A DNA stretch of 64,000 bases from Gammaproteobacteria bacterium (GCA_018820765.1 JAHJNN010000015.1:62001-126000), one strand, 5' to 3'; counted from the first letter of the stretch, positions 9,181-17,813 are shown. Made by a program: numbers and translations. Notes: generated by a model not told the origin, from the sequence alone.

Positions 9181-9282
9181 CTAGGGGTCAGGGGTCAGGG
9201 ATCAGGGGTCAGGGTTTAAGGAAGGCGCGGCGTAGCCGCCCGTTCCCTGAATCCTGAATCCCGACCCCTGATCCCTAGGGGT
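9181..9282. repeat. Fold-back array of short repeats between narK2 and narG
   Basis: Tandem copies of a GGGGTCA-type heptamer (9181-9214) are matched by an inverted arm (9245-9282) built of CCTGACCCCTGA-like units. The two arms could pair into a long imperfect hairpin with a loop of about 30 bases. The right arm runs into the end of narK2 and supplies its TAG stop codon (9275-9277). The same heptamer occurs between hypA and hypB. Confidence 0.75.
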
Positions 9283-10885
9283 TCCGAATCTCCGAACCCT
9301 TGCGCAAATAAAACCACCAGTTCAGCACCAGGCACACGGCGTAGAAGATGGCGAAGCCGTACATGGCGTTTTGCGGGGTGCCGGCCTTGATCTGCTCGCC
9401 GATCACCACCGGCGCGATGAAGGAACCGTAGGCGGCGACCGCCGAGGTCCAGCCGAGCACCGGGCCAGCCTGGACGCGGTCGAAGATCATGCCGACGGTG
9501 CGGAAGGTGGAGCCGTTGCCGATGCCGGTGGCGGCGAACAGCACGACGAAGGTGACCAGGAACTGGGTGAAGTAGATTTCCGGGGTGGCCGACTGGTAGG
9601 CCTGCATCATGATCCAGCCGGCGTAGGCCGAGGCCGCCACCATCACCGCCGAGATGACCTGGGTGACGATGGAGCCGCCGAGCTTGTCGGAAATCCAGCC
9701 GCCCACGGGACGGATCAGCGCGCCGACGAAGGGGCCGATCCAGGCGTATTGCAGCGCGGACGGGGCCTGCGGGTTTTTCACGTGGGTCCAGACGCCGGTC
9801 GCGGCATCCAGGATGTGCTGCTCGCCGAAGATGACGGTGATCGCCAGCGGCAGCGCCATCGAAAAGCCGATGAAGGAACCGAAGGTGACGAGGTACAGCG
9901 CCGTCATCGACCAGGTGTGCTTGTTCCTGAAAATGGCGAACTGCTTGCCGATGTTTTCCTTCATGGCGCCGAAGGCGGCCAGCTTCATGATCAGCAGCGT
10001 GCTGACGATGATGAGCGGCATCGCCACCCACATGTTGAGCAGCCCCAGTCCGGTGGGCGCCGGCAGGTAGAGGTAGAGGCCGCCGATGGCGGGAACGAAG
10101 GCAAGGGTGTAAAGCCAGGTGACCTTGAGGAAGGCGGGCAGCGTGCCGTCGAGATCGGGCGAGACCGGCCGCAGGTTGTTCATGCCGAACCAGGCGATGA
10201 CGGCGAGCGGCACCAGCGACAGCACCCAGGCGAAGCCGGCATTCTGGATGAAGGTCTCGGTGCCGGCGGCGATCTTGCCGAGAATCCAGCCGCTGTCCTT
10301 CACCAGGGTCATCGAGTCGCCGCCGAGCGCGCCGAAGAGGCTGACCGTCATGACCAGCGGGATGATGATCTGCATGGTGGTGACGCCGAAGTTGCCCAGC
10401 CCGGCGTTGATCCCGAGCGCGGTGCCCTGCAGGCGCTTGGGGAAGAAGGTGTTGATGTTGGACATCGAGCTGGCGAAGTTGCCGCCGCCGACGCCCGACC
10501 ACAGCGCCATCAGCTGGAAGCTCCACAAGGGCCAGTCGGGATGCTGCAGGACGATGCCGGTGCCGATGGCCGGCGCCAGCAGCATGGCGGTGGTGAGGAA
10601 AATGACGTTGCGCCCGCCGGCCAGCCGGATGAAGAAGGACGAGGGGATGCGCATGGTTGCCCCGGCCAGGCCGGAAATCGCGGTGAGCGTGAACAGCTCT
10701 TCCTTGCTGAACGGAAAGCCCAGGTTGAGCATCTGCACGCTGATGATTCCCCACATCAGCCACACGGCGAAGCCGCACAGTAGGGCCGGCACCGAGATCC
10801 ACAAATTGCGGTAGGCGATCTTCTTGCCGGTCGATTCCCAGAAGCTCGGGTCTTCCGGGTTCCATTCCTTGATGTTGGTGGGCAT
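9275..10885 (-). CDS. narK: Nitrate/nitrite transporter, NarK2 type
   Basis: A 536-residue major-facilitator protein with about 12-14 predicted membrane helices and the two nitrate-signature regions typical of NarK (glycine-rich helix GLAGATMRIPSSF and GVGGGNFASSMSNIN). It has longer loops than the 421-residue protein encoded upstream. Such pairs of transporters (NarK1, a nitrate/proton symporter type, and NarK2, a nitrate/nitrite antiporter type) precede narG in many denitrifiers. The ATG at 10885 is preferred over one nine codons earlier because AGAGGAA lies 8 bases before it. Confidence 0.92.
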   Translation of the reverse strand: MPTNIKEWNPEDPSFWESTGKKIAYRNLWISVPALLCGFAVWLMWGIISVQMLNLGFPFSKEELFTLTAISGLAGATMRIPSSFFIRLAGGRNVIFLTTAMLLAPAIGTGIVLQHPDWPLWSFQLMALWSGVGGGNFASSMSNINTFFPKRLQGTALGINAGLGNFGVTTMQIIIPLVMTVSLFGALGGDSMTLVKDSGWILGKIAAGTETFIQNAGFAWVLSLVPLAVIAWFGMNNLRPVSPDLDGTLPAFLKVTWLYTLAFVPAIGGLYLYLPAPTGLGLLNMWVAMPLIIVSTLLIMKLAAFGAMKENIGKQFAIFRNKHTWSMTALYLVTFGSFIGFSMALPLAITVIFGEQHILDAATGVWTHVKNPQAPSALQYAWIGPFVGALIRPVGGWISDKLGGSIVTQVISAVMVAASAYAGWIMMQAYQSATPEIYFTQFLVTFVVLFAATGIGNGSTFRTVGMIFDRVQAGPVLGWTSAVAAYGSFIAPVVIGEQIKAGTPQNAMYGFAIFYAVCLVLNWWFYLRKGSEIRNP

Positions 10886-10943
10886 TGCGTATTCCTCTTG
10901 TAAGTTGAGCAACGGAGCCGTGCGTCGTCCGGCTCAAGCGTTC

Positions 10944-12209
10944 CTATTCCATCTGGTCCGCAGCCTGGAGCCGCTTCAGCTGCCGGGCCGCATCCATCGG
11001 GCGCACTTCCGTCCAGTACATCCACATCAACGACACCCACACCACGCCGAACATCAACATGAACGCGGAGGAGCGGATGCCGGTCAGGTCGACCAGCGCC
11101 CCGAACATGATCGGCATCAGGAAGCCGCCGAGGCCGCCGGCAAGCCCGACCACGCCTGAAATCACGCCGATGTTGTCGGGGTAGTCGTCGGAGATGTATT
11201 TGAAGACCGAGGCCTTGCCGAGGGCGAAGACAATGCCGAGGGTGAACATGATGATGGTGAACATCGTCGCATCCAGGCCGAAGTGGAACGTCGCCGGGCC
11301 ATTGACGGTCTGGACGGTGATGTCGCTTTGCGGGTAGGACAGAAAGAACAGGCAGACCAGCGAAATCCACAACACCCACCAGGTCATGGTGTGGGCCCCG
11401 AACTTGTCGGAGAAGTGGCCGCCGATGGCCCGCAATATCCCGCCGGGGATGCTGAAGGCGGCAGCCAGCAGGGCGGCCGTCTTGAGGTCGAAGCCGTACT
11501 CGCTGACGTAGTATTTGGTCATCCACAGGGCCAGCGCCACATAGCCGCCGAACACGATGGAGTAGTACTGGCTGTAGCGCCATACCTTCGGGTCCTTGAA
11601 GGCGGCAAGCTGCTCACGGATGGTGACGTGCTTGCCGACCTTGTGCCCGGGGTCGCTGTAGGTGAAGAACCAGAACACGATGGCGGTCACCGCCATCAGC
11701 ACCGCATACACCTTCGGCACCATCGTCCAGCCGTAGCCGATCACGATGATGGGCGCCAGCAGCTTGGTGACGGCCGCGCCGGTGTTGCCGGCGCCGAAAA
11801 TGCCCATCGCCAGGCCCTGCCGCTCCTTGGGGAACCAGCGGGCAGTGTAGGCAATGCCGACCGTGAACGAGCCGCCCGCCATGCCGACGAACAGGCCGAC
11901 CACCAGGAAATGCCAGAACGCGGTCGCGTAGGAAATCAGCCAGATCGGGATGATCGTGGAGAGCATCAGGATGAAGAACACGAGGCGTCCGCCGAATTTG
12001 TCGGTCCACATCCCCAGCGGGACGCGGATCAGGGAACCGGTCAAAACCGGCGTGGCGACCAGGATGCCGAACTCGGTCTCGTTCAGCCCCAGCTGCTGCT
12101 TGATGGGAACGCCGATGACGGCGAACATCATCCAGATCATGAAACACACCGTGAACGCCAGCGTGCTCATGATGACGACCGACCATGCCTTGTATTGTTG
12201 CGTTGCCAT
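10944..12209 (-). CDS. narK: Nitrate/nitrite transporter, NarK1 type
   Basis: A 421-residue major-facilitator protein with 12 predicted helices, of the shorter NarK1 type thought to be a nitrate/proton symporter. The signature FVGMAGGSFTVGIAYTARWF is present and a second glycine-rich segment, GVVGLAGGLGGFLMP, occurs in the second half. It is the first gene of the nar operon on this strand, 291 bases from the divergent narX gene; the intergenic region has a NarL-type site. narK2 follows after 58 bases. Confidence 0.93.
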   Translation of the reverse strand: MATQQYKAWSVVIMSTLAFTVCFMIWMMFAVIGVPIKQQLGLNETEFGILVATPVLTGSLIRVPLGMWTDKFGGRLVFFILMLSTIIPIWLISYATAFWHFLVVGLFVGMAGGSFTVGIAYTARWFPKERQGLAMGIFGAGNTGAAVTKLLAPIIVIGYGWTMVPKVYAVLMAVTAIVFWFFTYSDPGHKVGKHVTIREQLAAFKDPKVWRYSQYYSIVFGGYVALALWMTKYYVSEYGFDLKTAALLAAAFSIPGGILRAIGGHFSDKFGAHTMTWWVLWISLVCLFFLSYPQSDITVQTVNGPATFHFGLDATMFTIIMFTLGIVFALGKASVFKYISDDYPDNIGVISGVVGLAGGLGGFLMPIMFGALVDLTGIRSSAFMLMFGVVWVSLMWMYWTEVRPMDAARQLKRLQAADQME

Positions 12210-12316
12210 GATTCACCCCGTAGCCTGTGCCGGTGAAATAAAAAGACCTTGGTATGTTTTTTACGCCATGGAACGCGCGCTTGCTAGGGGAGGGCCGGGC
12301 ACGAAAACAGGCTGAA

Positions 12317-12341
12317 TACCTCTTTCGAGGTAGGAGGGGTA
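12317..12341. promoter_or_regulatory. Predicted NarL binding site (7-2-7 plus a further heptamer)
   Basis: In the narK1-narX divergent region, TACCTCT-TT-CGAGGTA (12317-12332) fits the E. coli NarL 7-2-7 inverted heptamer (TACYYMT, 2 bases, AKRRGTA) with one mismatch, and AGGGGTA (12335-12341) is a perfect third heptamer. The site lies about 110-130 bases before the narK1 start and 160 before narX. I infer nitrate-dependent activation of the nar operon by the adjacent NarL, possibly with narXL autoregulation. The rest of 12210-12500 holds AT-rich tracts but no gene and no full FNR site. Confidence 0.65.
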
Positions 12342-12500
12342 TTTGATAGTGCGTTGTTTATTAGTATGTTTTTTCGACGCACCGGCATGGCGCGGCGCGG
12401 GCGGCAAAGAAGAGGTATGCCCATTTATCCGCCGTGGCGCAGATTGGGTGTATTACGCTTGGAGCGTCGGGTGACAGGATGGAAAAACAGGTGAGCCGTT

Positions 12501-14372
12501 GTGACATCGAATAAGCTGCAGAACTCCCTGCTGCTGCGCCTGGGCGGCATGTTCGTCGCCATCACCGTGCTGGCGGTGGCCAGCATGTCCACCTCATGGA
12601 TGGTGGCGGAAACCACCCAGGGCAGCGGCCAGGCGATCAACCTGGCGGGCAGTCTGCGGATGCAGAGCTGGCGCATGGCTTCGATCTACCAGCGCCTGCT
12701 GCAGGATGGCACCCCCGCGCATCGGGAAACCCTGCAGCAGGCCATCAGCCGGTTTGAAAGCGACTTGAAGGCGGGCCCCATCCTGGCCGTCCTGCCGGAC
12801 GATGAAACCGCCCCGCTCAGGCAGGTCTACCGGCAGGTCGAAAGCAGCTGGCGCAGCCGGATCAAACCCGGCCTGCTCGACCTGCCGGCCGCGACGGACA
12901 CGGCCGTGCTCGACCAGATTCCTGCCTTCGTCGCCCGCATCAACGATCTGGTCAAGCAGATCGAAGATGCCGCCGAGGCGAAAATCATGGTCATGCGCAT
13001 CATCCTCGGCGCATCGGTCATTGCCACCCTGCTCGTGGTGATCCTGTCCATCTATCTGGTCTACAACATTCTCGTCCGTCCCCTGCGCGGCCTGCTGGGG
13101 CTGGCCGACCAGATCGGGCAGGGCAATCTTGCCGTGCGCACCGACCTCGCCGGGGAGGACGAAATCGGGCGGCTGGGCCAGGCCTTCAACCACATGGCGG
13201 AAGACCTCTCCAAGCTGTATCAGAACCTGGAAGCGCGGGTGGAGGACAAGACCGCCGAACTCACCATCGCCAACCGCTCGCTGGAGCTGCTCTACCACTC
13301 GATCGCGCGGCTCTACAACGGGCCGGTGGCGCCGGACACCTACGCCATCCTGCTGAAAGATCTGGAAAACGTGCTCGGCGTGGGGCACGGCATGGCCTGC
13401 CTGGTCGAATCCGGCGAGGTGCGCGCGCGGGTGATCGCCAGCACGCTGCAGCCCGAGCGCGGCGACATCGACACGTGCGGCCTGATGAGTTGTGCCGAGT
13501 GCCTGGCCCACCAGGAGCTGGCCGTGCACCCGCTGCAGGATGGCCGGCGCGTGCTGTCGCTGCCGCTGAAGGACACCGAGCAGCACTACGGCGTGCTGCA
13601 GCTGGAAATGCCGCCGGGCAAGGAACTGGCGCAATGGCAAACCCAGTTGCTCGACGCGCTGTCGCGCCACATCGGCATCGCCATCGGCACCGCGCGGCGC
13701 ACCGAACAGAGCCGCCGACTGTCGCTGCTGGAAGAACGCGCGGCGCTGGCGCGCGACCTGCACGATTCGCTGGCGCAGTCGCTCGCCTACATGAAAATCC
13801 AGGTCAGCCGCCTGAAGCCGCTGGTCGACCGTGCCGATGCCGGCGGCGAGGCGGCCGAGGTGCTGGCCGAACTGCGCGAAGGCCTGAACAGCGCCTACCG
13901 CCAGCTGCGCGAGCTGTTGACGACCTTCCGTCTGCGCATCGAGGGCGAGGGCCTGGCGGCCGCCCTGCAGACCACGGTGACCGAGTTTTCGGATCGCGGC
14001 GGCATTCCGGTCACGCTCGATGCGCACCTGGCCGGCTGCACGCTCAGCGCCAACGAGGAAATCCATGCCCTGCAGATCATTCGCGAGGCGCTGTCCAACG
14101 TGCTCAACCATGCGCGGGCGCATCGGGCCGAAGTCAGGGTGACGTGCAACAGCGACGGCTCGGTGTCGGCCACCGTCACCGACGACGGCATCGGCATCCG
14201 CCAGGCCGCCGGCACGCACCATTACGGCATGACCATCATGGACGAACGGGCGAAAAACCTGGGCGGCCAGCTGACGGTCGAGAACCTGCCCACGCTCGGC
14301 ACCCGCGTGACCCTGCATTTCAAGCCGGGCAGCGGACACGACGCCGCCATCCCCATCCATCCCGCCACCTGA
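12501..14372 (+). CDS. narX: Nitrate/nitrite sensor histidine kinase
   Basis: A 623-residue inner-membrane kinase starting at GTG. In order: helix 1 (about 12-35), a periplasmic sensor domain beginning with the nitrate-binding P-box-like segment INLAGSLRMQSWRM (47-60), helix 2 (about 165-190), HAMP (190-245), a central module with a cysteine cluster (C326, C331, C334), a HisKA_3 domain with phosphoryl-accepting H421 in ARDLHDS, and a HATPase domain (EALSNVLNHARAH and DDGIGI). It senses nitrate and phosphorylates NarL, encoded 10 bases downstream. The cysteine cluster resembles that in the central module of enterobacterial NarX. Confidence 0.95.
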   Translation: MTSNKLQNSLLLRLGGMFVAITVLAVASMSTSWMVAETTQGSGQAINLAGSLRMQSWRMASIYQRLLQDGTPAHRETLQQAISRFESDLKAGPILAVLPDDETAPLRQVYRQVESSWRSRIKPGLLDLPAATDTAVLDQIPAFVARINDLVKQIEDAAEAKIMVMRIILGASVIATLLVVILSIYLVYNILVRPLRGLLGLADQIGQGNLAVRTDLAGEDEIGRLGQAFNHMAEDLSKLYQNLEARVEDKTAELTIANRSLELLYHSIARLYNGPVAPDTYAILLKDLENVLGVGHGMACLVESGEVRARVIASTLQPERGDIDTCGLMSCAECLAHQELAVHPLQDGRRVLSLPLKDTEQHYGVLQLEMPPGKELAQWQTQLLDALSRHIGIAIGTARRTEQSRRLSLLEERAALARDLHDSLAQSLAYMKIQVSRLKPLVDRADAGGEAAEVLAELREGLNSAYRQLRELLTTFRLRIEGEGLAAALQTTVTEFSDRGGIPVTLDAHLAGCTLSANEEIHALQIIREALSNVLNHARAHRAEVRVTCNSDGSVSATVTDDGIGIRQAAGTHHYGMTIMDERAKNLGGQLTVENLPTLGTRVTLHFKPGSGHDAAIPIHPAT

Positions 14373-14382
14373 CCCGACACTC

Positions 14383-15042
14383 ATGAACCCGGCAGATCCC
14401 CAGAGCATCCTCATCGTCGACGACCACCCGCTGTTCCGCAAGGGCGTGATCCAGCTGATCCAGGCCGCGCCCGAATTCCGTTTCGTCGGCGAAGCGCCCA
14501 GCGGCAGGGAAGGCATTGCGCTCGCCCGCAGCCTGCATCCGGACATGATTCTGCTCGACCTCAACATGAAGGACATGAACGGGGTCGAGGTGCTGAAAAC
14601 GCTGAAGGACGAAGGCCTCGATTCGCGCATCATCATGCTCACCGTGTCCGACCAGACGGAAGACCTGATGGCCGCGCTGCAGGCCGGCGCCGACGGCTAC
14701 CTGCTGAAGGACATGGAGCCGGAAGACCTGATGCAGCAACTGGCCGAGGCAGCGCGCGGCAAGATCACCATCAGCGAACGCCTGACCCAGTTGCTGGTTG
14801 CGTCGCTGCGCGAGAAGGGCCGCCCCGTCAGCCTGGCCGAAGCGGCGCTGACCGAGCAGGAAAGCCGGATTCTGGAACATCTTGTAGAGGGCAAGAGCAA
14901 CAAGCTGATCGCCCGCGACATGGGCATCGCCGAAGGCACGGTCAAGGTCCACGTCAAGCACCTGCTGAAAAAGCTCAACCTGCGCTCGCGCGTCGAAGCC
15001 GCCGTGTGGGCCGACCGCAGCCGCCGCCAGGCCAAGCCCTGA
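14383..15042 (+). CDS. narL: Nitrate/nitrite response regulator
   Basis: A 219-residue two-domain regulator: receiver domain (about 7-125) with acidic pocket D13-D14 and phospho-acceptor D59, then a LuxR-type helix-turn-helix (LTEQESRILEHLVEGKSNKLIARDMGIAEGTVKVHVKHLL). D59 has the same number as in E. coli NarL. It follows narX after 10 bases, so the two are translated together. It is the likely user of the 7-2-7 site upstream of narK1. Confidence 0.95.
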   Translation: MNPADPQSILIVDDHPLFRKGVIQLIQAAPEFRFVGEAPSGREGIALARSLHPDMILLDLNMKDMNGVEVLKTLKDEGLDSRIIMLTVSDQTEDLMAALQAGADGYLLKDMEPEDLMQQLAEAARGKITISERLTQLLVASLREKGRPVSLAEAALTEQESRILEHLVEGKSNKLIARDMGIAEGTVKVHVKHLLKKLNLRSRVEAAVWADRSRRQAKP

Positions 15043-15188
15043 ACAAAGTCGTCACCCCGGAGGTGCGTACGAAAATCGCGGCGAGGGCGCCGCTCCCACC
15101 GGAGGGCCCGCCCCTGGCAGCGCTTCTGCCGGATCACGCCGAGTCGACTATCTTCAACAGGAGAGACAGGCTGAACAAGGGGAACGGC

Positions 15189-15638
15189 ATGGCAGTCGGC
15201 GAAATTTGCAACCATGTGGTGGTGACCGCGGAGATGACGCTTTCGGTGACGGATGCGGCGCAGCTGATGCGAACGCACCACGTCGGCGATCTGGTCGTGG
15301 TCGAAGAAAAAGGCGGCCGCAAGCATCCGGTCGGCATCGTCACCGACCGCGACATCGTGGTGGAAGTGGTGGCCGCCGGGGTCAATGCGGACGCGTTGAA
15401 CGTGGGCGACATCATGGGTCCGGACATGGCCGCCGTGCGCGAAAGCGACGGCCTGTTCGAGGCGCTGCGCCACATGCGCGACAAGGGCGTGCGGCGCATG
15501 CCGGTGGTGGACGGCGCAGGCGGGCTGGTCGGCATCCTTACGCTGGACGACCTTCTGAGCCTGCTGGCGGAGGAACTGACTGAACTGGCGAAGCTGGTGT
15601 CGCGCGAACGGCAGCGCGAAGCGGCCGTCCGGACTTGA
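15189..15638 (+). CDS. Two-CBS-domain protein
   Basis: A 149-residue soluble protein made almost wholly of a CBS-domain pair (about residues 8-65 and 75-130), with the VGIVTDRDIV and VGILTLDDLL turns typical of each repeat. CBS pairs bind adenosine nucleotides or similar ligands and act as energy sensors, but no partner is obvious here. The ATG at 15189 is chosen because AGGGGA lies just upstream; the frame is open further but without a good site. It lies 146 bases after narL on the same strand and could be read from the same promoter. Confidence 0.85.
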   Translation: MAVGEICNHVVVTAEMTLSVTDAAQLMRTHHVGDLVVVEEKGGRKHPVGIVTDRDIVVEVVAAGVNADALNVGDIMGPDMAAVRESDGLFEALRHMRDKGVRRMPVVDGAGGLVGILTLDDLLSLLAEELTELAKLVSRERQREAAVRT

Positions 15639-15660
15639 GCTGCGGCACCCTGACCGGAGA

Positions 15661-16092
15661 CTATTGCACCCGGAACGTGGCGTGACAGGCCATGCACTGG
15701 TTCATCAGGTTTGCCGTGTCGCGGGCGAGGCTGTCCATGTCGTCGGTTTCCGCGCGGACGGCCAGTTCCTCGAACATCATGTGGGTCGGCCCGCCGAGGT
15801 CGCGGAAGGATTGCGGGAGCTTGGCCCGGACCGAAGCCGGCGTGGCGCGTGCCATCCGGTTGCCGGACTGGCGCGCAGCGGCGGCGATGCGCTCGCGGTC
15901 GGCGTCGCCGATGCCTTGCATGACGCCCTGGATGCTGCCGAGCATCTGCCGCATTTCCGCCAGAAACTCCACGCGCTCCTCGGGCGTGAGCTTGAGGTTG
16001 ATTCGGGTGTCGTCGGCAGGCTGTGCGCCCGTAGCGTGGGACGCCAGGCAAACGAGGGCCAGGGCAAGCAAGCGTGAGTGTAAGGGTTTCAT
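15661..16092 (-). CDS. Cytochrome c'-like class II c-type cytochrome
   Basis: A 143-residue exported heme protein. A signal peptide of about 23 residues (MKPLHSRLLALALVCLASHA) is followed by a helical domain with the single heme motif CMACH ten residues from the C-terminus. This C-terminal position is the mark of the four-helix cytochrome c' / class II family, several of which bind nitric oxide. A role in NO tolerance during denitrification is plausible but not shown. The ATG at 16092 is favoured by GGAAG upstream and the signal peptide. Confidence 0.75.
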   Translation of the reverse strand: MKPLHSRLLALALVCLASHATGAQPADDTRINLKLTPEERVEFLAEMRQMLGSIQGVMQGIGDADRERIAAAARQSGNRMARATPASVRAKLPQSFRDLGGPTHMMFEELAVRAETDDMDSLARDTANLMNQCMACHATFRVQ

Positions 16093-16166
16093 GGTGTGCT
16101 TCCGTCCGTTTCGATGAAGTGTTATGTCGTTTGTGCCGTTCAGCTCGGCTTCGATATCCGCGGCAA

Positions 16167-16293
16167 CGTCATTCCGGCGCACGCCGGAATCCAGTTATAT
16201 CAAGCACCTGGACCCCGGCTTTCGCCTGCAAGGGGCAGGCCGCGGTTGTAAAACAGCTAAAGCTGTAACAACCGCGCACCGCCGGGGTGACGA
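16167..16293. repeat. Palindromic intergenic repeat (REP/MITE-like)
   Basis: A 127-base element bounded by GTCATTCCGG and CCGGGGTGAC, which are inverted copies of each other. Inside are a hairpin TTCCGGCGCACGCCGGAA and a nested one, GCGGTTGT..AACAGC TAAA GCTGT..ACAACCGC. Elements with this GTCATTCCGGCG start and CTGGACCCCGGCTTTCGCC core are widely scattered in proteobacterial genomes. It fills most of the gap between the cytochrome and the DUF4395 gene. Confidence 0.75.
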
Positions 16294-16310
16294 CTTGTTC
16301 AAGGGCCTCC

Positions 16311-17039
16311 CTAGTTGCAGTTGTTGTGCAGCTTCCACATCTCGGCATGGCCGATGGACACGGCCCAGTCCGGCGGTGTGCAATCCTTGTTGCCTGCCGG
16401 GGCGGCGACTGCCTGCATCGCTGAAACCGGCGTCTCGCTGCCGAGGGATTGCGCGACGGCGGCCATCACGCCGAGGAACAGGACGAAGACCGCCGTCTGC
16501 GCGGGACTGATTTTCTGGATCTCGTGACGGGCGGAGATTTCGCAGCGTCCACCCGGGCACAAGCGGGCTTTCTGGCGATGGAAAAAGTTGTAAACCGTGC
16601 AGGCGATGCAGATGCCGAACGCCGCCTCGAAGAAGAGCAGCAGCAGGCAGGCGGAACAGATGATGAGGTTGACCGGACCGACGACCCGGTTGACGACCAC
16701 CAGGAACAGCATGGCCAGCGCCAGCGCCAGCCCGATGCTCCAGGCGAACCGCTTCTGCGTGGCGCCGACATATTCAGGCACCTGGTTTCTGACCGCGAAG
16801 CGGCCGAGCACGAGGCTGGGCGCGTATCGGGGGTTGATGAGCACGCGGATCGCGAAATCGATCAGGAACGCCACCACGAAAATCCGCGTGGGCTGGAAAT
16901 TGCCGGTGAGCCAGGCGTTCATGAAGGCGATCAGGGCAAGAAAGAACAAGATGCCGGCGCTTGCCCGGACTTCCCGTTCGTTCAGGACGTTGACGTCATA
17001 GCCTGCGACGCGCTCGCCGAAGCTGAAAACCGTGCTCAT
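16311..17039 (-). CDS. DUF4395-family membrane protein
   Basis: A 242-residue protein with four to five predicted helices and the DUF4395 pattern (NEREVRASAGILFFLALIAF, then NPRYAPSLVLGRFAVRNQ and a C-rich stretch ICIACTVYNFF). Function is unknown in the family. It carries an unusual C-terminal extension with a further helix (QTAVFVLFLGVMAAVAQ) and an exported-looking tail with two cysteines (CTPPDW and LHNNC). An FNR-type site lies 83 bases upstream of the ATG in the class II position, so expression is probably anaerobic. A GG-purine ribosome site (AAGGAA) stands 6 bases upstream of the start. Confidence 0.8.
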   Translation of the reverse strand: MSTVFSFGERVAGYDVNVLNEREVRASAGILFFLALIAFMNAWLTGNFQPTRIFVVAFLIDFAIRVLINPRYAPSLVLGRFAVRNQVPEYVGATQKRFAWSIGLALALAMLFLVVVNRVVGPVNLIICSACLLLLFFEAAFGICIACTVYNFFHRQKARLCPGGRCEISARHEIQKISPAQTAVFVLFLGVMAAVAQSLGSETPVSAMQAVAAPAGNKDCTPPDWAVSIGHAEMWKLHNNCN

Positions 17040-17080
17040 GAATATTCCTTTGCTTGAATGCCTGCGATCGTCAGGCGAAG

Positions 17081-17129
17081 GCTGCCCATGATGCAGCAAA
17101 ACCCCCTTCGTTTATATGATCTGAATCAT
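17081..17129 (-). promoter_or_regulatory. Predicted FNR-type class II promoter of the DUF4395 gene
   Basis: ATGAT-CTGA-ATCAT (17116-17129) matches TTGAT-N4-ATCAA at 12 of 14 counted positions, with the TGAT/ATCA core intact. On the minus strand a CATCAT -10-like hexamer is at 17093-17088, giving a start near 17081; the site centre would then be at -41.5, the classic class II activator position. It begins 2 bases beyond the stop codon of the Crp/Fnr-family gene. Confidence 0.6.
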
Positions 17130-17131
17130 AT

Positions 17132-17716
17132 TCAGTCGAGCTTGGCCAATAGCTTGAGCGTCGTCCCGTCCCGTGCCAGCACGCCTTCCTTCTCCATCGC
17201 GGCCAGCGTCCGGTAGAGCGCCTCGTGGCTCACTCCCAGCTCTTCCGCCCAGCGGATGAGCGGCTGGCCCAGCGTCACGCAACCGGAGTCGCCGCAATCG
17301 ACGAGGTAATGCACGACACGAGCCCGCGTTCCCTTCAGCGCCAGGCGTTCCTGGGCCGCACGCTGGCGCCGCAGATTGCGCGACAAGGCGGTAATCCATT
17401 CCAGGGCGAAGCCGGGGTCGTTCGCGATGGCCTGACGCAGGGCATCGGCCGGTAGGCGCAGACAGCGGCAGGGCCGCACGCAGATGGCATCACAGTGATA
17501 GCGCTCGCTGAACAGGCTCGCCTCGGCAAAAAAGTCGCCCGTGCGGGCACGATGGATCACGATCGCCGTGCCATCCGGCGCACGGCGCAGCAGATGCACC
17601 TCGCCCGCCATGACCCGGAAGACCACATCGGCCGGATCGCCCGCGCGGAAAACGGCCTGGTTCTTTTCGTAACGCAGGGCCTGCGAGATTTGAGCGAGGG
17701 GTTCCGGGATCTGCAC
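17132..17716 (-). CDS. Crp/Fnr-family transcription regulator
   Basis: A 194-residue regulator with an N-terminal cyclic-nucleotide-binding-type beta-roll (about 15-115) and a C-terminal winged helix (recognition helix VSHEALYRTLAAMEKEG). It lacks the N-terminal cysteine group of FNR, so it is not an oxygen-labile iron-sulfur sensor; four cysteines (C-DAI-C-VRP-C-R-C) cluster in the beta-roll. DNR/NnrR-like NO sensing is one option. Start is GTG at 17716; an in-frame stop lies just upstream and no clear ribosome site is seen. The last bases adjoin an FNR-type site it might use. Confidence 0.85.
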   Translation of the reverse strand: MQIPEPLAQISQALRYEKNQAVFRAGDPADVVFRVMAGEVHLLRRAPDGTAIVIHRARTGDFFAEASLFSERYHCDAICVRPCRCLRLPADALRQAIANDPGFALEWITALSRNLRRQRAAQERLALKGTRARVVHYLVDCGDSGCVTLGQPLIRWAEELGVSHEALYRTLAAMEKEGVLARDGTTLKLLAKLD

Positions 17717-17813
17717 GCGGCTATGGGTGAATTTCTTGAGTGTTCAAGCCTACCACCGTGGGCAAGCCTAGGTGGGTGGTGCGTGTCGAAACTCAACATC
17801 TCGTATCCGGGGC

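Noticed and set aside
12336-12355. Possible FNR site (TTTGATAGTGCGTTG) upstream of narK1.
   Set aside because: Only the left half TTGAT fits; the right half has no match to ATCAA. The NarL heptamers in the same place explain the sequence better.
17735-17748. Perfect palindrome CTTGA-GTGT-TCAAG upstream of the Crp/Fnr-family gene.
   Set aside because: The spacing between TTGA and TCAA is two bases short of an FNR/DNR site. It could be an operator of another type, but nothing else supports it.
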